Part shown: positions 16,205 to 25,800 of the stretch, in pieces | How the letters are laid out: each line of letters opens with the position of its first letter | Numbering within the stretch: the first letter of the stretch is position 1 | Assembly (NCBI RefSeq): GCF_014904695.1 | Contig: NZ_JACXXN010000045.1 | Coordinates: 1-38,903, forward strand | From: Nostoc sp. MG11 | GTDB taxonomy: Bacteria; Cyanobacteriota; Cyanobacteriia; Cyanobacteriales; Nostocaceae | DNA length: 38,903 nt | Direction of reading: 5' to 3' | Program-made: the position numbers and the translations under genes | Notes under the pieces: generated by a model | The model's input: the letters and a program-made list of their open reading frames with translations, nothing else | Told to the model about the DNA's origin: nothing | Databases searched by the model: none

Positions 16205-16319
16205 TAAATAATCTCTTTTGTCTTTTTTGTTGGATTTTATTAATACTCAAAAACCAACTTTAATCAACAGCAAACGCTACCCTAGAAATCAGTATCACTA
16301 AAGCTTTGAAGTTTCAACC

Positions 16320-16889
16320 ATGATAGCCTCGCCCCAGCAAAACTACCTTACTCCTGAAGAGTACGTTCAAATAGAGGAACAAAACCCTGTCAAACATGAA
16401 TACATCGACGGTTATATCTACGCAATGGCTGGAGCGCTTGACGCACATATCACCATTGCCGGAAACCTGTTTGCTCTCCTCCGTAATCATGCACGCGGCT
16501 CTGGATGTCGTGTTTACATCGCTGATATGAAAGCACGAATTGAATCTCTAAATCGCTTTTATTATCCCGATGTTATGGTTACTTGCGACCAACGAGACCA
16601 AGAAACGCCAGCTTATAAAAGATTTCCTCGTTTAATTGTTGAAGTTTTATCTAATTCAACTGAAGCCTTTGACAGGGGCGACAAATTCGCCGATTATCAG
16701 GTTTTGGAAAGTCTCCAGGAGTATGTACTAATTAATACAAAGCGTCAACGAGTTGAATGTTTTCGACGCAATGATCAAGGGCTATGGGTTTTACAATCCT
16801 ACACATCGGAACATAAAACATTTCGACTGCACAGCGTGGATTTTGAGGAAACAATGCCAGCACTTTACGAAGATGTAGTTTTTGAATAA
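16320..16889 (+). CDS. Uma2/DUF820 family putative endonuclease
   Basis: The 189-residue protein has the Uma2 (DUF820) pattern, a PD-(D/E)xK nuclease fold expanded strongly in cyanobacteria. It shows LTPEEYVQIEE, KHEYIDGYIYAMAG (Glu of the fold), RFYYPDVMVTCD (catalytic Asp), FPRLIVEVLSNST (catalytic Glu) and DRGDKFADYQ. The length is normal and the active-site residues are present. Biological targets of the family are unknown; many copies are thought to spread with mobile DNA. It stands alone between the Tudor-like gene and lysC. The ATG at 16320 begins the protein just ahead of the conserved LTPEEY. Confidence 0.82.
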   Translation: MIASPQQNYLTPEEYVQIEEQNPVKHEYIDGYIYAMAGALDAHITIAGNLFALLRNHARGSGCRVYIADMKARIESLNRFYYPDVMVTCDQRDQETPAYKRFPRLIVEVLSNSTEAFDRGDKFADYQVLESLQEYVLINTKRQRVECFRRNDQGLWVLQSYTSEHKTFRLHSVDFEETMPALYEDVVFE

Positions 16890-17208
16890 TTATCACGCGA
16901 GCCGATTCATTAGGTGCGTTTTATTGGTGAGCGATCGCTCATGAAGTGTATGGGTATAATTATCGTTACGTCCTCATCTGGCTGAGCGCTGAGTACACTA
17001 TTTTTTACTTTTACTACTGGTGGCAGGTTTACGATGACTTAATGAAATTAGATCGGTATGCGAAAAATCGCTAACAAAATATAAATTACAGGTTTTTCGT
17101 GTCAACTGATTCTGATAACTTAGTAAACTAAATAGCTGGTAATGCTTGCACAGCTTTTTGACCCGGCGGGGCATTGATGAAAGCAGCACAATTGATTGAA
17201 TAAAAGTT
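16890..17208. other. Gene-free interval upstream of lysC
   Basis: No gene was seen. One HIP1 site (GCGATCGC, 16931-16938). A minus-strand open frame here is AT-rich and has no family features. It presumably contains the lysC promoter. Confidence 0.45.
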
Positions 17209-19041
17209 ATGGCGCTCATAGTTCAAAAATACGGTGGTACATCTGTCGGTTCAGTCGAACGTATTCAGGCTGTTGCACAGCGTGTTTACAAAACTGTTAA
17301 AGCAGGAAACTCGCTTGTAGTCGTGGTTTCCGCAATGGGCAAAACCACTGACGGACTTGTCAAACTAGCTAATGAAATTTCTACAAGTCCTAGCCGCCGA
17401 GAAATGGATATGCTGCTTTCTACTGGTGAGCAAGTAACTATTGCCTTAGTCAGCATGGCATTGCAGGAACTTGGACAGCCTGCAATTTCGATGACTGGTG
17501 CCCAGGTAGGAATTGTTACTGAAGCTGAACACACCCGCGCTCGAATTTTGCATATTGAAACTGATCGTCTTAGTCGGCATCTTAATGAGGGTAAAGTAGT
17601 TGTCGTAGCAGGATTTCAAGGTATATCCAGCAATGGAGAATTAGAAATTACGACTCTGGGGCGTGGCGGTTCTGACACTTCCGCGGTGGCTGTAGCAGCA
17701 GCAATACAGGCAAATTTTTGTGAAATTTATACAGATGTTCCAGGGATTTTAACTACAGACCCTCGCTTAGTTCCCGAAGCCCAGTTGATAGATGAAATCA
17801 CCTGCAATGAAATGCTGGAACTGGCTAGCTTGGGGGCAAAAGTACTGCATCCTCGTGCCGTGGAAATTGCTCGTAACTATGGTGTTCCCTTAGTAGTTAG
17901 GTCTAGTTGGACAGATGACCCTGGTACTTGGGTAACATCGCTCAAACCCCAAGGGCGATCGCTAGTAAATTTAGAAATTGCCCGTCCAGTAGATAATGTA
18001 GAATTTGATACAGATCAAGCGAAAGTCTCTCTATTGCGCGTACCCGATAAACCAGGTGTAGCAGCAAGATTATTTGGCGAGATTTCCCGCCAAAAAGTGG
18101 ATGTTGATTTGATTATTCAGTCAATTCATGAAGGTAATAGCAATGACATTGCTTTTACTGTCACAACACCAATATTAAAGCGAGCAGAAGCAGTAGCAGC
18201 AGCCATCGCCCCAGCACTGAGAAGTCAATCTAATCCCAAATCGGAAGAAGCCGAGGTAATGGTAGAGCATAATATCGCCAAAGTTAGTATCGCCGGCGCA
18301 GGTATGATTGGGCGTCCTGGTGTAGCTGCCAAGATGTTCGCCACCTTAGCAGAGGCAGGGGTGAACATCCAAATGATTTCTACTAGTGAAGTAAAAGTGA
18401 GTTGCGTAGTCCATGCTGCTGCGTGCGATCGCGCTGTCACCGCACTCCGTACAGCCTTTGAGATAGATGCTGGGGTGAGTCCACGCACAGATTCTCCTCT
18501 GCCCCTCCGCCCCTCCGCCCCTCTGCCCAGTCTTCCCCCCGTGCGTGGCGTCGCTCTAGATATGAACCAAGCGCGTATTGCGATTCGTCAATTGCCAGAT
18601 CGTCCGGGGATGGCGGCGAAGCTTTTTGGACTGTTGGCACGACATAACATAAGCGTTGATATGATTATTCAATCTCAGCGCTGTCGGGTGATTGATGGTA
18701 TTCCCCGGCGAGATATTGCCTTTACCGTTGCTCGCATGGATGGAGAAAACGCCAAAACAATGCTCACTCAAGTAGCCACAGAATTAGGATGGGGTGAAGT
18801 TGTTTTAGACAGTGCGATCGCCAAGGTGAGTATTGTGGGTGCAGGGATGGTGGGACAACCAGGTGTTGCCGCTAAAATGTTTGAAGCGCTAGCCCAAAAC
18901 CGAATCAATATTCAAATGATCGCCACCTCAGAAATCAAAATTAGTTGCGTCGTAGCACAAGAGGAAGGTGTTAAGGCTTTGCAAGCCATACATGCTGCCT
19001 TTGGATTGGCTGGGAGCGAAAAATTTGTTATACCAGCCTAG
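17209..19041 (+). CDS. lysC: Aspartate kinase with four ACT domains
   Basis: It catalyses ATP + L-aspartate to aspartyl-4-phosphate, the first step towards Lys, Thr and Met. The N-terminal amino-acid-kinase domain (about 1-245) has KYGGTSVG (7-14), VVVVSAMGKTTDGL, TTLGRGGSDTSAV and ARPVDNVEFD. Two ACT pairs follow (about 265-410 and 450-605), the duplicated regulatory arrangement of cyanobacterial enzymes (about 600 aa against 400-450 elsewhere). Each pair carries a VSIAGAGM or VSIVGAGM segment and a NIQMI(S/A)TSE effector motif. The linker between the pairs (about 427-447) is Pro/Leu/Arg-rich and is encoded by a repeat normally seen between genes. Feedback inhibition by Lys/Thr is expected. 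It appears monocistronic. Confidence 0.93.
   Translation: MALIVQKYGGTSVGSVERIQAVAQRVYKTVKAGNSLVVVVSAMGKTTDGLVKLANEISTSPSRREMDMLLSTGEQVTIALVSMALQELGQPAISMTGAQVGIVTEAEHTRARILHIETDRLSRHLNEGKVVVVAGFQGISSNGELEITTLGRGGSDTSAVAVAAAIQANFCEIYTDVPGILTTDPRLVPEAQLIDEITCNEMLELASLGAKVLHPRAVEIARNYGVPLVVRSSWTDDPGTWVTSLKPQGRSLVNLEIARPVDNVEFDTDQAKVSLLRVPDKPGVAARLFGEISRQKVDVDLIIQSIHEGNSNDIAFTVTTPILKRAEAVAAAIAPALRSQSNPKSEEAEVMVEHNIAKVSIAGAGMIGRPGVAAKMFATLAEAGVNIQMISTSEVKVSCVVHAAACDRAVTALRTAFEIDAGVSPRTDSPLPLRPSAPLPSLPPVRGVALDMNQARIAIRQLPDRPGMAAKLFGLLARHNISVDMIIQSQRCRVIDGIPRRDIAFTVARMDGENAKTMLTQVATELGWGEVVLDSAIAKVSIVGAGMVGQPGVAAKMFEALAQNRINIQMIATSEIKISCVVAQEEGVKALQAIHAAFGLAGSEKFVIPA
18494..18540 (+). repeat. Intergenic-type CTGCCCCTCCGCCCC repeat in frame within lysC
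   Basis: Tandem CCCCTCCG/CCCCTCTG words encode a Pro-Leu-rich linker. Such repeats are otherwise typical of spacers between genes in Nostoc-like genomes. The insertion keeps the reading frame and falls exactly between the two ACT pairs. Confidence 0.65.
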
Positions 19042-19081
19042 ACAAAGTAGTTTACTATTGCCTGCAATCAGTTCTTGCTTA

Positions 19082-19113
19082 GGAAGTTAGGAATTCTTTA
19101 TGCTCTAACTTCC
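19082..19113. terminator. Hairpin between convergent lysC and the 302-aa gene
   Basis: GGAAGTTAG (19082-19090) and CTAACTTCC (19105-19113) form a perfect 9-bp stem with a 14-nt loop. The right arm includes the stop codon of the minus-strand gene. No clear U-tract follows, so a bidirectional terminator is only possible. Confidence 0.4.
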
Positions 19114-20013
19114 AATTCCTGGCTCTTGGCTCCTGATTTGTCTTCTGGAATGCCATTTTTCCATCATGGCGATGATTTCCGAAATCCGGCGATCGCCACA
19201 CCAAACTAAATCAAGTTTTTTGAGATGTTCGATACTAATAACACCATCTAAACCAGCAATGCGATGATATTCTGTATCTTCCATTGCTGCTAATAAATGT
19301 TGAAAAATGATAGTCTCATCGAACTCAGGATCGGTTTGAGGATCGTTGAGGATTGCCATTGCTCTTTCTGGCGATAAGCTTTCGAGAGTGCTGACAATGA
19401 ATAGTGTAGGGAAGTCCACACTCTGGAGTGCAGGATGACGCTTCACCAACCCAGCTAGCAGCACTCCCAGATAAGCTGCTGCTTGGGAATTACTTAGCAT
19501 CTGTATCTGTCGAGTTGCAATTTCTGTCAAATTGGTAAAAAATGGACACCCCAATTGCTGTTCGATGGCGGCGACTGGACTTGGAACTGGGGAGGACTGC
19601 AATTGAGCCTCAAATGAGGATATGCGTTCCTCTGGCAATTGGCTGAGTAAGATTTGCTGAGCGCGATCACTTATAATTATCTCGCCATCTAATCCAAAGC
19701 TGAAGTCCTTGCCCGGTTCCAAGCCTTCACCAACTAAAATTCTAAAAATGTTACTTTGGGCTTTTCGGTGCATCTGTGCATATTGGGATTGTCCAAAAAA
19801 AGTTTGACAAAACCAACTGTGGCTATCAGAATCGCATTCGACCATTACTTCGTTAACGATCAAAGCAGTTAACTTTTCTGCTCCCAGAATCGTTTGCCAC
19901 CGTGCAATTAAGCTATTTATAGCGGTTTTGTCGCGGCGACTTAATGCCTTAAGTAATTGTCGTTTCGCAGTAACGGTCTGATCTTTGTTTTCTCCAAATC
20001 CGTTGATTTTCAA
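19105..20013 (-). CDS. Conserved-looking cyanobacterial protein, unknown function
   Basis: I do not recognise this 302-residue soluble protein. It is mostly helical, with a basic N-terminal part (AKRQLLKALSRRDKTAINSLIARW), a middle with GEGLEPGKDFSFGLDGEIIIS, a Pro/Ser hinge (about 140-150) and a C-terminal part containing TLFIVSTLESLSPERAM and RISEIIAMMEKWHSRR. No catalytic motif, membrane segment or signal peptide is visible. The frame opens with TTG at 20013, and no SD is obvious. The next ATG would remove about 56 residues, so the start is unsettled. It is convergent with lysC. Confidence 0.6.
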   Translation of the reverse strand: MKINGFGENKDQTVTAKRQLLKALSRRDKTAINSLIARWQTILGAEKLTALIVNEVMVECDSDSHSWFCQTFFGQSQYAQMHRKAQSNIFRILVGEGLEPGKDFSFGLDGEIIISDRAQQILLSQLPEERISSFEAQLQSSPVPSPVAAIEQQLGCPFFTNLTEIATRQIQMLSNSQAAAYLGVLLAGLVKRHPALQSVDFPTLFIVSTLESLSPERAMAILNDPQTDPEFDETIIFQHLLAAMEDTEYHRIAGLDGVISIEHLKKLDLVWCGDRRISEIIAMMEKWHSRRQIRSQEPGIGS

Positions 20014-20375
20014 TCTTTTATGTGGGGTTCTGGATAATTCAAATTGCCCCTTTTGTACCTCATTTTGGGATCAAACGTCATGAGTGGGATTGCTGAAGAA
20101 TATAGAGAAAATTATCTGTATATTTAACCCTCTCATAAACTTACCTCTTATTTGCTGCACATAGTTCACTCAAACCTGATAGAATAGTTGCCATTGAGTC
20201 TGTTATATTCCTTCAATATAGAAAAATAATTACCTAAAAATATGTGTAATTTAGCTAATTATTAATACTTGTAGTCTAGTGTAATGACCTTAAATTTTAT
20301 GTTTGTATTTAATAAAACTCATTGATAATACTTACACTATAATCAAATAATTAAAAATAAAACTTATTAATATTG
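20014..20375. other. Gene-free AT-rich interval
   Basis: No gene, repeat or clear operator was seen. It separates two divergent genes and must hold their promoters. Confidence 0.45.
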
Positions 20376-22430
20376 ATGAATAGTCATCTGTTGGACGGAC
20401 GTTACCGAATACTGACAGTTCTAAATACGGAGGAAGTAACACAAACCTATCTAGTTGAAGATACTAGCCTTCCTAACAGCAAATTCGTATTGAAGCAGCT
20501 ACGTCCTCCCAGTAACAATCCTCAAACTTTAAAAATTCTGCGCCAGTTGTTTGCAAGTAAGGCAACAACCTTGCAACAACTAGGACAGGAACACAACCAA
20601 ATCCAGAAGTTAGTTACTTATTTTGAAGAGAAGGAAGAATTCTATATTGTTCAAGAATACATACCTGGTAATCCTTTAACGGAGGAAGTTTTACAGGGTA
20701 AACCTCTAAGGGAAGACCAACTAATTAGTCTCTTATTAGAAATATTAGAAATTTTGGTGTTTGTACATGTTCGAGGAGTAATTCACCGGGACATTAAACC
20801 AGCAAATATTATTCGTAGACAGTCAGATAATAAGTTAGTTTTGGTTGACTTTGGTATTGTTAAGGAAGTTATCATTACTGGTATTGAAAATTCTGAATAT
20901 GTGCCAGATGAACAATCTCATGGAAACCCAAAATATAACAGTGATATCTACGCTTTAGGTATAGTTGCGATCGCAGCAATTATGGGTTTACAAACAAACG
21001 AGATATCCAGTTTAAAAAATCAGAAAAATCAGCTAACTGGCGAAATTATCTGGCATAACAAAACCATAGAAGTTACCAAAAAATTAGAAAAAATTCTTAA
21101 TAAGATGGTGCGCTTGAATTATCGCAAGCGTTACCAGTATGCGACCGAAGTTTTAGAAGATTTAAAACAGTTAACAAATCATGAATATGATCAACAAAAA
21201 CAGAATCAGAAAAAACTCTGGTTAATGCTGTCAGGTATAGCTGGCTGCATCACACTTGGTATCGGAACTTGGTTTTTCCAGCCGCCAAAACCTATAAGTA
21301 ATGCTCAAAAACTATACAAGCAAGGAGTAAGCAAATATGAAGGAGGGAAATTTCAAGAAGCAATAGAAGATTTCACTCAAGCTATTGAATTAGATTCGCA
21401 AAATGCGCTGGCTTACAACAGGCGAGGCGATGCTTTTTATCGATTGGGAGACTACCAAAAAGCTCAAGCAGACTCTAGCCAAGCGATTGTGCTCAATCCT
21501 CAAGATGCTAATGCATATTATGATAGAGGATTTTCTCTTTATGAATTAGGTAAGTATAAAGAAGCGATCGCTGATTATACTCAAGCAATAAAACTTGATG
21601 TTAAAAACCCATTTTTTTATTATGGGCGGGGTCTTACCTGGATAAAACTAAAAGATAATAAAAAAGCAATTGGGGATTTTAGTAAAGCGATCGCTGTTAA
21701 ACCTGACTATACCGAAGCCTACTTACAGCGGGGAATTCTTCGTCGTCGCCTCAAACTTAGACAAGCAGCAATTCAGGATTTTGATGCAGTGATTGGGATT
21801 AATCCTAATGATGCCAAAGCCTATTATCAACGAGGTTTAACTCAAGTTGCTAATCAACAAAAAGATGCTGCAATTAAAGATTACACGAACGCAATTAATA
21901 TCAATCCCAAATATATAGAAGCCTATCTTAATCGTGGTGATATTTATAGTGACCAAGGAGAACAGCTAGAAGCGACCGAAGATTATAACAAAATTTTACA
22001 AATTAATCGTAAATTTATAGCAGCTTACATCCATAGAGGTCTACACCGCTTTTCTTTTGGAGATTACAAAGGAGCAATTGAAGATTATAACCAAGCTCTT
22101 GAGCTAAATTCTAAAGACGCTGCGGCTTACAACAATCGTGGTAACGCCTATTTGGAAATGGGAAATAAAAAAGCAGCTAATGAAGATTATTCTCAGGCGA
22201 TCGCTATTAATTCTAACTATGATTTAGCATACTACAATCGGGGAATAGTTCGCGCTAGGGTGGGGAATAAAAAAGGCGCGATCAAAGATTTTCAGAAAGC
22301 AGCCAAACTGTTTCAAAGAAAAGGAGAAAAAGATAGTTATAAAGATGCACAGAAGGAAATTGCAAATCTGCAAAATTCAGCACCTCTTAAAACTACTCGT
22401 GCTATATCTGGGAAAAGAGAAAAAAATTAA
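20376..22430 (+). CDS. Serine/threonine protein kinase with TPR array
   Basis: The protein (684 aa from ATG 20376; the TTG just before is less likely) is a Hanks-type kinase anchored in the membrane. Kinase landmarks are FVLKQL (ATP Lys), VIHRDIKPANII (catalytic loop), LVDFGIVKE (DFG), a degenerate activation segment YVPDEQSHG, and YNSDIYALGI. The glycine loop, normally GxGxxG, is replaced by LNTEEVTQTY, so nucleotide binding may be unusual or weak. A transmembrane helix lies near residues 285-307 (LWLMLSGIAGCITLGIGTWF). Ten TPR units follow to the C-terminus, facing the periplasm if the kinase is cytoplasmic. Kinase-TM-TPR proteins are numerous in Nostocales; the substrate is unknown. Confidence 0.87.
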   Translation: MNSHLLDGRYRILTVLNTEEVTQTYLVEDTSLPNSKFVLKQLRPPSNNPQTLKILRQLFASKATTLQQLGQEHNQIQKLVTYFEEKEEFYIVQEYIPGNPLTEEVLQGKPLREDQLISLLLEILEILVFVHVRGVIHRDIKPANIIRRQSDNKLVLVDFGIVKEVIITGIENSEYVPDEQSHGNPKYNSDIYALGIVAIAAIMGLQTNEISSLKNQKNQLTGEIIWHNKTIEVTKKLEKILNKMVRLNYRKRYQYATEVLEDLKQLTNHEYDQQKQNQKKLWLMLSGIAGCITLGIGTWFFQPPKPISNAQKLYKQGVSKYEGGKFQEAIEDFTQAIELDSQNALAYNRRGDAFYRLGDYQKAQADSSQAIVLNPQDANAYYDRGFSLYELGKYKEAIADYTQAIKLDVKNPFFYYGRGLTWIKLKDNKKAIGDFSKAIAVKPDYTEAYLQRGILRRRLKLRQAAIQDFDAVIGINPNDAKAYYQRGLTQVANQQKDAAIKDYTNAININPKYIEAYLNRGDIYSDQGEQLEATEDYNKILQINRKFIAAYIHRGLHRFSFGDYKGAIEDYNQALELNSKDAAAYNNRGNAYLEMGNKKAANEDYSQAIAINSNYDLAYYNRGIVRARVGNKKGAIKDFQKAAKLFQRKGEKDSYKDAQKEIANLQNSAPLKTTRAISGKREKN

Positions 22431-22496
22431 ATTATAATTTACAGATTGATTTGAATACTTGCAGCAACTCGATTGAAGATTCAGAGCGAGTTATAT

Positions 22497-22613
22497 CTAG
22501 TTTTGGCAATCAGGATCACCAACTACCCAGACAACTAAATCATGTTTTTGTCGTTTGAGTTGAACCTGATAAAGAGGGGCAACATTTTCATCCAGTAGAT
22601 ATTTGAGAGTCAT
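22497..22613 (-). pseudogene. Truncated DUF5615 PIN-like toxin remnant
   Basis: From ATG 22613 the minus strand reads MTLKYLLDENVAPLYQVQLK, then HDLVVWVVGDPDCQN-stop (38 codons). The first 33 or so residues fit the DUF5615 (PIN-like, Mut7-C-related) toxin start, including the catalytic DEN. Full-length members run about 110 residues, and here the match ends after VGDP. The rest, including later catalytic acids, is gone. No DUF433 antitoxin lies upstream. This is a 3'-deleted remnant. Confidence 0.7.
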
Positions 22614-22825
22614 TTTCCTGTGCTTTTGTCATTGCATCCTGATAAAATTCGCTGCTGAATTATCCTCACCTCCTCTTTGCGTCCTTGGCACGCTAGTCGC
22701 CTCAACGGAGGGAACCTTGGCACGGCGATGGTGGCTTGATAATCCTGAATTCTCCTCTCTACCCTCTTGCGAATCTGTAATTAATTGATACACTTGTTCT
22801 TCATTAGCCCAGTTAACCAGCGCCT

Positions 22826-25800
22826 ATGGTTCATATCAAGCGCGTGGAACTTACCAACTTCAAATCCTTCGGCGGTACTACCTCTGTCCCTTTACTGCCG
22901 GGGTGTACTGTCATATCTGGGCCAAATGGTTCTGGTAAATCTAATATTCTCGATGCACTGCTGTTTTGCCTGGGACTCTCTAGTTCTAAGGGAATGCGGG
23001 CCGATCGCCTGCCGGATTTGGTAAATAATACCCAAACGTCTAAGGGGCGGGCTTCTATTGAGGCTAGCGTTACGGTGACGTTTGATTTGTCGGGGGAGGA
23101 TTTATCACGCAGAGGCGCGGAGGCGCAGAGTCAGGAGGAAGCAGAGGAGGTAGATGAAGATGGGGAGAATTCCCAACACCCAATGCCCAATGCCCAGTCC
23201 CCAACAGAATGGAGTGTAACTAGAAGGCTGCGAGTCACTCACCAGGGGACTTATACGTCGAATTACTATATCAACGGTGTAGGCTGCACGCTGACGGAGT
23301 TGCATGAGGAATTAAGTAACTTACGGGTTTATCCTGAAGGTTATAACGTCGTGCTGCAAGGGGATGTGACTAGCATTATTTCGATGAATGCTAAGGAAAG
23401 ACGGGAAATCATTGATGAATTGGCTGGTGTGGCGGCGTTTGATCGCAAGATTCATCAAGCTAAAGCAACTTTGGATGAGGTGAAGGAGAAGGAAGATAGC
23501 TGTCGGATTATTGAGACAGAATTAACTGTACAGCGCGATCGCCTCTCCCAAGACCGTGCTAAAGCGGAAAAATATCAAAAACTTCGTACGGAATTTCTCC
23601 AGAAACAATCCTGGGAAGCGGTTTTATCATGGCGTTCTCTGCAAGCACAACAAGAAAAGTTAGTTACGCAACTTCAAAGTGGTGATCGCAATTCTGCTGA
23701 ACTCACTACCCAACTCACAAATCTCAATTCTGAAATTGCCCAAAAAACCGCGGAACTGGAACAACTCAATGCTCATGTGAAAGCATTGGGAGAAGATGAA
23801 CTTTTGGCGGTGCAAGCGACTCTCGCTACCCAAGAGGCGGAACGTAAACAACTCCAGCGCCAGCAAACGGAATTAGAAACGGCTTTGCAAGAAACCGCCA
23901 AGCGTCTGGCTCAACAAGCGCAAGAAATTCAACAACACCAAAATTCTCTTGAACAAGCCGCACAACAACAAATTGTAGAGACGTTACACGTAACATCTCT
24001 ACAGCAGCAAAGGGATGAGGCACAACAAGCGCTACAAAATTCCCGCGAAGCAGCAGCGGAAATTGCCTCGGCTTCGGAAGCTTGGGTGCAGCAACAGACG
24101 GCATTAAACCGTCAAATTGAAACTTTGCTGCAAACTTTGGAACCGCAACGCACAGAACAAGCACAACTCAGGGAACGCAATAACCAATTACAGCAACTTA
24201 TCCAAGAGCAAACTCAGCTAATCGAACGCGACGAACCCCAATTAGCAGAAAAACAAGCCGAGTGCAGTCGAGTTGAAACAGAATTTAATGCTTCTAGTGA
24301 ACCCATCCAAAATTTAGCCCAAAATCTCGCAGCTACAGAACAAGAGTTGCAAATTCAACAGGAAACCCAAAAGCGGCTCTTGCAAGAGCAACGGGAAAAA
24401 CAGCGGCAGTTGGATAAAATAGAGGCGCAAGCGCAAGCACAGCAAGAAGTACAAGGTACTCAAGCTAGTAAAGTCATTCTGCAATCAGGAATGCCTGGAC
24501 TTTGTGGCTTAGTTGTGCAGTTAGGACGGGTGGAACCACGCTATCAACTAGCTTTAGAAATTGCTGCTGGTGGACGCTTAGGACATATTGTGGTGGAAGA
24601 TGATGGGATTGCCGCAGCGGGTATTGAACTGCTCAAACAAAAACGTGCTGGGAGAGCAACTTTCTTACCACTGAATAAAATTCATGCTCAGAAATTTACT
24701 CAAGATGCAACGCTACGTTTTGCGAACGGTTTTGTTAACTATGCTGTAAATTTAATTGATTGCGATCGCCGCTATAAAGACGTATTCAGCTATATTTTTG
24801 GCAACACGGTGGTATTCGCTAACCTTGAGGCGGCGCGGAAAAACTTAGGACTATATCGCATCGTCACCTTAGACGGGGAATTGTTGGAAACTAGTGGCGC
24901 AATGACTGGTGGTAGCAATACCCAGCGTTCGTCGTTGCGGTTTGGTAATGCGGAAGCAGCGGAATCTGACGAAGCAATTGCTTTGAGAAATCGCTTAGTA
25001 GACATTGAGCGAATTTTAGAGCGTTGTACTGAAGCGATCGCTACTTTGTCAGCCAAGACAAAACGACTAGCACAAGAGGTAACAGAAGCACGCCAGGCGC
25101 GGCGAGAACAGCAATTGCAATTGGAGCAGTTGCAGAAAGATATTAAGAGTTTGACGGCGCAATTAGCAGGGACGCGATCGCAACTCGCCCAAAACAGCGA
25201 AAAATTCACGGTTGCTCAATCCCGTTTAGAAGTTTTAGATCGGGAATTACCAGGACAAGAAAGTCAGTTGCAGCAATTGCGACAGGTGTTAGCAGAGTTG
25301 GAATCTTCCCAAACGCCTAGTGAATGGCAACAAATCCAAGCAACTATTAAAGAACAAGAGCAACAATTACAACAGCGAGAGGCAGCATTACGGGAAGCCG
25401 AGCAAAGATTAAAAAATTTGGAAAATCAGCAGCAACGGCTGCAAGAGAGAATCCAAGAAGCAGAACAACGGATTACCCAATATCATCACGAGCAAGAAAC
25501 CCAACAAAATCAAATAACTTCACTCAGCACTTCATTCTCAGCACTCAGCACTCAAATAGCTGAAACACGCGCCACGCTGAGCCTTATGGAACAGAATTTA
25601 GGAGAAGAGAAACGAAAACGCGACGCCACAGAACAACAAGTGCGATCGCATCTTTTGCGTCAACAACAATTGGAATGGGAACTAGAAAAACTCCAAGAAA
25701 CTCAAGAGAAGCGCCGGGAAGAACTAGTTGCTTTGCAAAGTCAGTTGCGGGATGTCGCAGCAGAATTGCCTAATCCTTTACCGGAAGTTCCAAATCAGGT

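Noticed and set aside
16998-17219. Minus-strand open frame of 73 codons upstream of lysC
   Set aside because: It overlaps the lysC start, is AT-rich and has no family features or RBS.
24790-25209. Minus-strand open frame of 139 codons inside smc
   Set aside because: It is fully antisense to a conserved SMC region. Its Ser/Arg-rich composition is what the reverse of a Gln/Glu-rich coil gives.
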